Source: Paraburkholderia fungorum (GTDB taxonomy: Bacteria > Pseudomonadota > Gammaproteobacteria > Burkholderiales > Burkholderiaceae). Taken from it: a DNA stretch of 64,000 nt. Below, piece by piece: positions 58,966 through 64,000 of this stretch (position 1 is the first letter of the stretch; each line of letters starts with the position of its first letter). Location of the stretch: positions 62,001-126,000 of the forward strand of contig NZ_CADFGE010000006.1 of the NCBI RefSeq assembly GCF_902833645.1. The letters are read 5' to 3'. The notes beneath the pieces were generated by a model. The model saw only the letters and a program-made list of their open reading frames with translations, made no database searches and was not told the origin of the DNA. The translations under genes were made by a program, and so were the position numbers.

Positions 58966-60279
58966 TTACAGCGCGGCCTGTGCGTCGGCGGCGGCGAACA
59001 TCCGGTTGATGTCGCCGGAGGTCACCGGCTTGTTCGGATCGCGCACCGGCGCGGCGCCGCCCATGCCGAGCGCGGGCTCGATGCTCACGTGCTTCGCTTT
59101 GGCGCGCAGCGCACCGACCGTGCAGTTTTCGCGGCCGAGGATCGCGAACGGATCATAGGAGAACTCGCGCATCGCATTCAGGTGCGTGATCTTGTTGATC
59201 ACTTCATCGGACACGTTTTGCGCCTGCGCCTGTTCCCAGAACACGTCGGCCGAATTCGGCCACGTGCAGTCGGAGTGCGGGTAATCGCATTCCCAGGTGA
59301 CTTTGTCGAGGTTGATCGAATCGAGGTTCTTCAGGCCGAACTGATCTTCAATGAAGCAGGTGATGATGTGCTCGTTGAAGATGTCGCTCGGCATCTTGCC
59401 GCCGAAGTTCGACATGGTCCACGCATGGTGGTGACGATGCGTGAAATCAGCGCGTTCGAGCAGATACGGAATCCAGCCGATGCCGCCTTCCGACAGCGCC
59501 ATGCGCAGCGTTGGGTATTTCTTCCACATCGGCCCCCAGATCCAGTCCGCGGCCGAATTGGCGATCGAGATCGGCATGGAGGTGATCCACGCGTCGATCG
59601 GCGATTCGTCGGAAGCGTGGTCGGCCTTCGCGCCGGTGCCGATATGGCAGCAGATCACCACGTTGTTGTCCGCACAGGCTTTGTAGACCGGATCCCAGTG
59701 GTCGTTGTGGATCGACGGGTAGCCGTGCAGCGACGGGTTGTCCGAAAGCGAGAGGGCATGTACGCCCTGTTTGGCCATCCGTTCGATTTCGGCTGCGGCG
59801 GCTTGCGGATCCCACCATGGCGTGATCATCAACGGCATGAAACGGCCCGGTGCGGCGTTGCACCAATCATGCAGATGCCAGTCGTTGTAGGCCTGAATGG
59901 CTGCGAGCGACACGCCGCGATCCGCATAGGTCTGAAAGCGCTGACCGGCGAAGCCGGGGAATGTCGGAAAGCACAGCGAGCCGAGAACGCCGTTGGCGTT
60001 CATGTCGTCGACGCGGGCTTTGATGTCCCAGGTGCCGCGGCGCATATGCTCATAGCCGAGCGGTTCCATGCCGTACTCTTCCTTCGGCCGGCCCACGACG
60101 GAATTGAGGCCCATATAGCCGGTGGCCTTTTCTTCGAATTCCCAAACATCGCGGCCACTGCGTTGCACGACTTTCGGTTCGCGGCCCTTGTATTTGGCGG
60201 GCATGTGGCGCGCGAAAGCGTTAGGCGGCTCGATCGCGTGATCGTCTACGCTGACGAGAATGAGGTCTTCCAGTTTCAT
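58966..60279 (-). CDS. amidohydrolase-2 family protein (long form)
   Basis: 437 aa TIM-barrel amidohydrolase. DDHAIEPPNAF at the N-terminus (Asp-His variant of HxH), CHIGTGAKAD in the middle, and a full CDYPHSDCTWPNS motif near residue 330 with the final metal Asp, unlike the two shorter paralogues at 18.5 and 37.4 kb. The family includes decarboxylases and C-C hydrolases of aromatic acids. The start at 60279 (MKLEDLILVSVDDH) fits; the open frame continues to 60390 across the promoter. First gene of the minus-strand operon down to the ferredoxin. Confidence 0.83.
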   Translation of the reverse strand: MKLEDLILVSVDDHAIEPPNAFARHMPAKYKGREPKVVQRSGRDVWEFEEKATGYMGLNSVVGRPKEEYGMEPLGYEHMRRGTWDIKARVDDMNANGVLGSLCFPTFPGFAGQRFQTYADRGVSLAAIQAYNDWHLHDWCNAAPGRFMPLMITPWWDPQAAAAEIERMAKQGVHALSLSDNPSLHGYPSIHNDHWDPVYKACADNNVVICCHIGTGAKADHASDESPIDAWITSMPISIANSAADWIWGPMWKKYPTLRMALSEGGIGWIPYLLERADFTHRHHHAWTMSNFGGKMPSDIFNEHIITCFIEDQFGLKNLDSINLDKVTWECDYPHSDCTWPNSADVFWEQAQAQNVSDEVINKITHLNAMREFSYDPFAILGRENCTVGALRAKAKHVSIEPALGMGGAAPVRDPNKPVTSGDINRMFAAADAQAAL

Positions 60280-60364
60280 CGGGGGTCCCCGTAGTGAAGG
60301 GCTCACCTGCGATTCGGCGAGCCGGGTTTGGAGCGAGTTGGTATTGAGATAGTAGATAACAAGT

Positions 60365-60389
60365 TGAACACAATCAACGATAATGTTCA
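60365..60389 (-). promoter_or_regulatory. dyad TGAACA-N13-TGTTCA, best match, amidohydrolase operon
   Basis: Both arms are perfect (60365-60370 and 60384-60389) with 13 bases between. The plus-strand spacer begins CAATCA, as at the ditA3 site. It lies 85 bp upstream of the amidohydrolase ATG. Confidence 0.65.
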
Positions 60390-60545
60390 CTTAAAAGCCG
60401 TCGGCGTAGCTTTTTTAGGGTTTACAGGGAGAAGGATGAGGGGATTTCTCGCGAACGGCGTGCGCTGTCGGCGCGTTCGCGGCGCAGGGGCTGCGCTGAG
60501 TTTGTGTTGAGTTTGCGTGCAGAAAGTGCCGTTAGAGGCGAAGGT

Positions 60546-60577
60546 GACACGGGGAGGGGACTCGAACCCCTACACCT
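60546..60577 (-). other. tRNA 3'-end-like (T-arm) fragment
   Basis: On the minus strand AGGGG-TTCGAGT-CCCCT forms a perfect T-stem with a canonical T-loop, followed by CCCCGTG in acceptor-stem position. No anticodon arm exists upstream because the ditR stop codon is 16-18 bp away, and the end reads TCACC, not a clean CCA. Perhaps a relic of a tRNA integration site. Confidence 0.45.
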
Positions 60578-60592
60578 CGCGCAAATACAGAA

Positions 60593-61441
60593 TCAGAACA
60601 GGACCGACTCCAGCCGGTGAGCCAGATCGCGAACCGCCTCGCCAAGCGCATCCACCTGCGCCTCGCTGCGATCACCTCGAATCATGACCGTAGAGACGGT
60701 AAACGCGATGTTGTCGCTCTTGTCGCAGACAGCAGCGGCAATCGCCATCACGCCGGTAGCGAAGTACCCATCGTCACTGGCCCAGCCGCGCCGCCGCGCG
60801 CGATTTACCTCGCGCAAATAGGTTTCGAGCGAGATGGGCCGCGCCCAGCGCAACTGTTCAAATTCCTCCCGCAACTGCTCATCGGTGAGCCCGAGGCGCG
60901 CGGCGAACAGGCGTCCGCTGGCCCCCATCAGAATGGGCAGCCGCTGGCCGGCCGGCATATCGATGTGCAAATCCGTCGGACTTGATTCCGAGCTCACCAG
61001 CACGATCCGGTCCGCGCCGAGCCGGCGCCATAAGGTCACGGTGACGCCGAATTCCGCGGCAAGATCCTGCATCAGCGGCGCGGCCAGTTGCAGCCGCTGC
61101 CCCTGCGTGACCAGCTGCTCGACCAGTCGCGCTAACCCGAGGCCTGCCGAATACGTTTTCGACAATGCGTTGAAATCGACCACGTCCTCGGCGACGAGTG
61201 TGCGCAGAATATTGAAGCAGGTGCTCGGATTGATCGACAGATGCCGTGCGATGTCAGCGGCTCGCTCCGGCGCACCTGTCTGCGTGAGATAACGCAGGAT
61301 ACGGATTGCATTCGCAACGGGCTTCACCGTGACTGCGCTCGTTGCGCCACGGCTTTTCGGCGCTGGATCAGCGGAGCGGCGCGCCACGCTCGCTCGGGTT
61401 CCTACGGACTCGCTTGCAGCAGTGTTCTTCTTTGTCGTCAT
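60593..61441 (-). CDS. ditR: IclR-family transcriptional regulator
   Basis: 282 aa. N-terminal low-complexity lead (35-40 residues), then the winged helix VANAIRILRYLTQTGAPERAADIARHLSINPSTCFNILRTL, and a GAF-like effector domain (LHIDMPAGQRLPILMGASGRLFAA). It diverges from the ferredoxin-SDR-extradiol set. In BKME-9, DitR is an IclR-type, inducer-dependent activator of ditA3, and the arrangement here is the same. Palindromes at 61541, 61581 and 61660 lie in the shared upstream region. Confidence 0.87.
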   Translation of the reverse strand: MTTKKNTAASESVGTRASVARRSADPAPKSRGATSAVTVKPVANAIRILRYLTQTGAPERAADIARHLSINPSTCFNILRTLVAEDVVDFNALSKTYSAGLGLARLVEQLVTQGQRLQLAAPLMQDLAAEFGVTVTLWRRLGADRIVLVSSESSPTDLHIDMPAGQRLPILMGASGRLFAARLGLTDEQLREEFEQLRWARPISLETYLREVNRARRRGWASDDGYFATGVMAIAAAVCDKSDNIAFTVSTVMIRGDRSEAQVDALGEAVRDLAHRLESVLF

Positions 61442-61540
61442 GGGTGGCGGTCTCTTGGTTGCCGTCCGGGCACTGGCACGTGCCGTTCATTTTCTATTCT
61501 CGCCCGTAAAGAAACGCGGCGCCAAAGGGTGTTCACGGTG

Positions 61541-61559
61541 TTCCGGAAGCGCTCCGGAA
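61541..61559. promoter_or_regulatory. palindrome TTCCGGA-N5-TCCGGAA
   Basis: Perfect 7-bp inverted repeat, 100 bp upstream of the ditR start codon. Candidate operator or hairpin in the ditR leader. Confidence 0.45.
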
Positions 61560-61580
61560 TCGTTCTACGGGCAGTGATTA

Positions 61581-61598
61581 TATTCTGTAGCCAGAATA
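61581..61598. promoter_or_regulatory. palindrome TATTCTG-N4-CAGAATA, candidate regulator site
   Basis: Perfect 7-bp arms around TAGC, 140 bp upstream of ditR. Size fits an IclR dimer site, so autoregulation is possible. Confidence 0.5.
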
Positions 61599-61659
61599 GT
61601 CCCGGCGCAAAGCCTTTGTTCATAGTGGCTTACCCGATCAAACCGGCGCGATCGCCGCT

Positions 61660-61670
61660 TCGATAATCGA
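61660..61670. promoter_or_regulatory. palindrome TCGATAATCGA, PcaR-box-like
   Basis: An 11-bp perfect palindrome. With the preceding T it gives TTCGATAATCG, identical to the core of the PcaR box of Pseudomonas (an IclR-family site, GTTCGATAATCGCAC, recalled from literature). It is 54 bp upstream of the ditA3 dyad, a good position for activation by DitR. Confidence 0.5.
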
Positions 61671-61723
61671 CGGCCCACGACCTCCATCTACTCTTGCAGC
61701 CAGGGTCAACCCGGACCATAAAA

Positions 61724-61754
61724 TAAACACAATCATAAAATCTGTGCATATAAT
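61724..61754 (+). promoter_or_regulatory. dyad TAAACA-N13-TGTGCA directly followed by TATAAT, ditA3 promoter
   Basis: Arms at 61724-61729 and 61743-61748; TATAAT at 61749-61754 abuts the right arm. The ditA3 ATG at 61800 follows AAAGGAGGAGAC. Aligning this with the 60.4 kb site gives 20 of 29 matches without gaps. Confidence 0.65.
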
Positions 61755-61799
61755 TTCCAGCCAATGGCCCCGGATGGCCAAGCGTCCAAAGGAGGAGAC

Positions 61800-62030
61800 A
61801 TGAATTCGGAAATCAAGGCATCAGTGGTGCTGCGCGTGAGCGCCGATCGGAGCCGCTGCTGCGGGTATGGCCTGTGCGCGCAACTGTGTCCGCAGGTCTA
61901 CAAGCTCGATCAGGACGGCCTGGTTTATCTCGAAGCGGAGACGATTCCCGCCGAACTCGAGGCTGACGCACGCGAAGGCGCGGCCGCCTGTCCCGCCGAG
62001 GCGCTGAGCGTCGAAGCGATCGCGGGCTGA
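61800..62030 (+). CDS. ditA3: 3Fe-4S/4Fe-4S-type ferredoxin of the diterpenoid dioxygenase
   Basis: 76 aa. Cluster cysteines Cys20, Cys26, Cys30 and Cys64 with Tyr23 at the fourth-ligand position (CCGYGLCAQLCPQVYKLD, later ACPAEAL); a second Cys at 21 is extra. This small type, unlike the 2Fe-2S ferredoxins of most ring dioxygenases, is what was described for DitA3. It donates electrons to DitA1A2, encoded 30 kb away. First gene of ditA3-ditB-ditC-FAH, divergent from ditR. The start follows AAAGGAGGAGAC, the strongest ribosome site in this operon. Confidence 0.88.
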   Translation: MNSEIKASVVLRVSADRSRCCGYGLCAQLCPQVYKLDQDGLVYLEAETIPAELEADAREGAAACPAEALSVEAIAG

Positions 62031-62051
62031 GCCAACCGGAGAACGCATCAT

Positions 62052-62810
62052 ATGGGACGGCTCGAAGGAAAGGTCGCGCTGATCAGCGGCACCGGCGGCG
62101 GCCAGGGCAGGGCAGCCGCGCTGCGCTTCGCACGCGAAGGCGCCAGGGTGTTCGGCTGCGATCTGAACGCGGCGGCGCAGCAGGAAACCCTCGCACTGCT
62201 GCACGGCGAGGGTCTCGACATGGCCGGCGTGGGCAGCGTCGATCTGGGTGATCCACAAGGCGCCCAGGCGTGGATCGAAGACGCGATTGCCACTTACGGG
62301 CGCATCGACATTCTGTACAACAACGCGTCGGCGGCGCGCTTCGGTCCGGTCAGCGAGATGTCGGTGGACGACTGGCGCTACACGCTGCGCAATGAACTGG
62401 ACATCGTGTTCTATCCGACGCGCTTTGCGTGGCGCCATCTCGCGGAACGAGGTGGCGTGATCGTCAATATCTCGTCGGTGGCGGCCTGGGGCGCCTCGGC
62501 GGCGACCGGTATCGGTGCGCATTCGGCAGCGAAGGCCGGCGTGGTTGCCCTCACGCGGCAACTCGCCGTGGAAGGCGTCAAACACCGGATTCGCGCCGTG
62601 AGCATCAGCCCGGGTGTGGTCGTCACACCCGGCACCAGGCCGTTCCTCGATAACCCGGCCACGCGCTCGATGCTGCTCGCCGGCATCCCGATGGAACGCG
62701 CCGGCGAAGCGGAAGAAATCGTCGCCGCCGCTTTGTTCGTGGCATCGGACGAAGCCTCGTACATCACCGGCACCGACATCGTCGTGGACGGCGGCATGCT
62801 CGCGCTGTAG
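62052..62810 (+). CDS. ditB: SDR, probable diterpenoid cis-diol dehydrogenase
   Basis: 252 aa SDR between the ferredoxin and extradiol dioxygenase genes, the place of ditB. ISGTGGGQGRAAALRF at the cofactor site, NNAS, catalytic NISSVAA. The Tyr of YxxxK is a His here (GAHSAAKAGV); Lys is kept. C-terminal GTDIVVDGGMLAL. Expected role: oxidise the 11,12-dihydrodiol to the catechol. The missing Tyr raises doubt about ordinary SDR chemistry. Confidence 0.82.
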   Translation: MGRLEGKVALISGTGGGQGRAAALRFAREGARVFGCDLNAAAQQETLALLHGEGLDMAGVGSVDLGDPQGAQAWIEDAIATYGRIDILYNNASAARFGPVSEMSVDDWRYTLRNELDIVFYPTRFAWRHLAERGGVIVNISSVAAWGASAATGIGAHSAAKAGVVALTRQLAVEGVKHRIRAVSISPGVVVTPGTRPFLDNPATRSMLLAGIPMERAGEAEEIVAAALFVASDEASYITGTDIVVDGGMLAL

Positions 62811-62853
62811 CAGCGCAACGCATGCCTGGCAGATCACCCTATCAGGAGACGTC

Positions 62854-63810
62854 GTGGATATTATCGGCATCGGCTACCTCGGCTTCGAGACGGCCAACAT
62901 GGATGAGTGGCGCACGTACGGCCCCGAAGTATTGGGTTTGCAAATCGGCGCGTCGCCAGAAGCGGATCGCGATTCGCTGTACTTCCGGATGGACGACCGG
63001 CGTCACCGCTTCGCGTTTCATCCGGGCAAGGTCGACCGGCTCGCGTATATCGGCTGGGAAGCGCGCGGCAAGCTCGAATTTCAGGCGGCTGTCGCGCGGC
63101 TGCGCGAAGCGGGTGTTGAAGTAACGCAGGGCGACGCGGAACTGCGAGGCGTGCGCGACGTGGTGCGTTTTCGCGATCCGGTCGGCTATCAGCATGAACT
63201 GTTCTACGCGCAGAAATGGATGCCGCGCTCGTTCATTCCAGGCCGTCCGCACGGCGGCTTCAATGCCGGCGCGCGAGGTCTCGGCCACATCGTAGTGATC
63301 ACGCCGGAGTTTCCGCCGGAGCTCGAACACTTTCTGACCGTAGTGATGGGCTTTCACTACTACGGCGCCGGAGCGGGCAAGGGCAAAACCGCGTTCTATC
63401 GCTCGAAACTGAACACCAGTACGAGTCACGACATTGCATACGGCCTCGGGCCGAACAAGATGGGCATCCAGCACATCGGGCTCTTCGTGAACAATCTGCG
63501 CGATGTGGGCGAGACCTACGACATCGTCAGGCAGCGCAAGCTACCGATGATGATGACACTCGGCCAGCACACGCAAGACCCGCACGTGTCGTTCTATCAC
63601 TTCTCGCCGGGCGGTTTTGCGTTCGAGGTCATCACCGAGCTCGAGCCCTGGCACGGTGACGGCTTCGAGTTGAATCCGGAAAAACTGAGCACGTGGGGCC
63701 ACGAACTGGTCGGCCCGATTCTGGGTCCCAGCGTGCGCACGCCGGAAGAAGTGATGGATGCCGAGGGTCTCGCGATTCTCGCCGCCAGACGTCAGTTGGC
63801 CGAATCGTGA
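62854..63810 (+). CDS. ditC: type I extradiol dioxygenase
   Basis: 318 aa two-domain VOC enzyme like BphC and HsaC. Fe(II) ligands His145 (GLGHIVVITPE), His207 (GIQHIGL) and Glu258 (FAFEVIT); second-sphere His192, His239 and Tyr248 are also present. The GTG start at 62854 follows AGGAGAC; no ATG fits this frame nearby. Opens the diterpenoid catechol by meta cleavage. Its stop overlaps the GTG of the next FAH gene. Confidence 0.9.
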   Translation: MDIIGIGYLGFETANMDEWRTYGPEVLGLQIGASPEADRDSLYFRMDDRRHRFAFHPGKVDRLAYIGWEARGKLEFQAAVARLREAGVEVTQGDAELRGVRDVVRFRDPVGYQHELFYAQKWMPRSFIPGRPHGGFNAGARGLGHIVVITPEFPPELEHFLTVVMGFHYYGAGAGKGKTAFYRSKLNTSTSHDIAYGLGPNKMGIQHIGLFVNNLRDVGETYDIVRQRKLPMMMTLGQHTQDPHVSFYHFSPGGFAFEVITELEPWHGDGFELNPEKLSTWGHELVGPILGPSVRTPEEVMDAEGLAILAARRQLAES

Positions 63811-64000
63811 AGCTCGCGAGAGTCCGCGACGCGGCGGGCGAGTGTTTCTGGGCTCAGGTCGATGAAAGCGCGCGCGAAGTGCAGCGCATTCGCGCGCCCT
63901 TCGAGGTATGGGCGCCGGTGGTCGCGGACCAGGGGGACGCGGCGCTCGAACTGGATGCACGCCGTTTGCCGCTCGCCGAATTGCAGCTGTGTCCACCGGT
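63807..64000 (+). CDS. fumarylacetoacetate hydrolase family protein (5' part only)
   Basis: The first 64 codons run off the window. GTG start at 63807 overlaps the ditC stop (GTGA). The visible N-terminus (VKLARVRDAAGECFWAQVD, then LPLAELQLCPPV) parallels the FAH gene at 38.5 kb. Likely acts on the ring-cleavage product of DitC. Confidence 0.82.
   Translation, partial: MKLARVRDAAGECFWAQVDESAREVQRIRAPFEVWAPVVADQGDAALELDARRLPLAELQLCPP

Larger units (their letters stand above)
60280..60592. other. intergenic region, 313 bp, between amidohydrolase and ditR
   Basis: Contains the TGAACA-type dyad at 60365-60389, a possible minus-strand -10 (TATCTA or TACTAT near 60350), a GC-rich featureless middle, and a tRNA T-arm-like fragment at 60546-60577. 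No credible gene. Confidence 0.6.
61442..61799. other. ditR-ditA3 divergent control region, 358 bp
   Basis: No gene. Holds three perfect palindromes (61541-61559, 61581-61598, 61660-61670) and the TGAACA-type dyad plus -10 next to ditA3 (61724-61754). Much more structured than the other intergenic regions of the window. Confidence 0.7.

Noticed and set aside
60546..60577. Complete tRNA gene
   Set aside because: Only the T-arm and part of the acceptor side are present; the ditR coding end occupies the place of the anticodon and D arms.
1..64000. Insertion sequences or transposases
   Set aside because: No transposase or integrase motif and no flanking inverted repeats were seen in any frame.

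Overview
The window looks like chromosome or megaplasmid DNA from a Burkholderiaceae bacterium, most likely a Paraburkholderia close to P. xenovorans. The coding DNA is GC-rich, genes are tightly packed with many 4-base ATGA overlaps, and the gene set matches what is published for the abietane diterpenoid (dit) clusters of Pseudomonas abietaniphila BKME-9 and P. xenovorans LB400. The most diagnostic block is at the right end: an IclR regulator (DitR) diverging from a small Fe-S ferredoxin (DitA3), then an SDR (DitB), a type I extradiol dioxygenase (DitC) and a FAH-family enzyme. The alpha and beta subunits of the partner dioxygenase (DitA1A2) lie about 30 kb away, as in BKME-9. The organism and the dit assignment are inferences from protein reading; no search was run.

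Layout. 1-3.5 kb: an itaconate-type module on the minus strand (LysR, MaoC-type hydratase, acyl-CoA dehydrogenase) ending in a decayed CaiB CoA-transferase; probably the edge of the cluster. 3.6-7 kb: an exported unknown protein, a ferredoxin reductase and an MFS permease. 7.1-8.7 kb: SCP-2 thiolase plus DUF35 protein, divergent from a 12-gene plus-strand operon (8.9-21.6 kb) with SDRs, hemerythrin, FAH, double CaiB, acyl-CoA dehydrogenase, APH-like kinase, amidohydrolase and two Rieske-family proteins. 21.7-27.9 kb: minus-strand hydrolase, two-subunit TPP enzyme, aldehyde dehydrogenase, FAH, RraA-like aldolase and LysR. 28-32.7 kb: aldehyde dehydrogenase, 3-hydroxyisobutyrate dehydrogenase type enzyme, then ditA1A2. 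32.7-41.4 kb: DUF2889-like gene, SDR, CoA ligase, TetR, amidohydrolase, FAH, 3-hydroxyacyl-CoA dehydrogenase, thiolase. 41.5-54.4 kb: glutathione peroxidase, SnoaL-like and lipocalin-like proteins, two paralogous P450s, AraC, a LuxE/LuxC pair, SDR, TetR, a CrtI-like FAD enzyme and a 2Fe-2S ferredoxin. 54.5-60.3 kb: beta-oxidation operon with three acyl-CoA dehydrogenases. 60.6-64 kb: ditR-ditA3-ditB-ditC-FAH.

How it fits together (known pathway plus inference). A permease imports the resin acid. P450s with the 2Fe-2S ferredoxin and FAD reductase oxidise the ring system to the 7-oxo aromatic intermediate. DitA1A2A3 makes the 11,12-diol, DitB would rearomatise it, and DitC opens the ring. FAH enzymes, thiolases, CoA-transferase, acyl-CoA dehydrogenases and hydratase then degrade the remainder as CoA thioesters.

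Most notable. (1) Two adjacent Rieske-family proteins look complementary: the first has an intact 2Fe-2S motif but a broken mononuclear iron site, and the second has the iron site but no Rieske cysteines. (2) A 25-bp dyad, TGAACA-N13-TGTTCA, with the same spacing recurs at eight intergenic sites, several directly abutting a -10 box, and suggests one cluster-wide regulator. (3) LuxC and LuxE homologues occur without luciferase genes.
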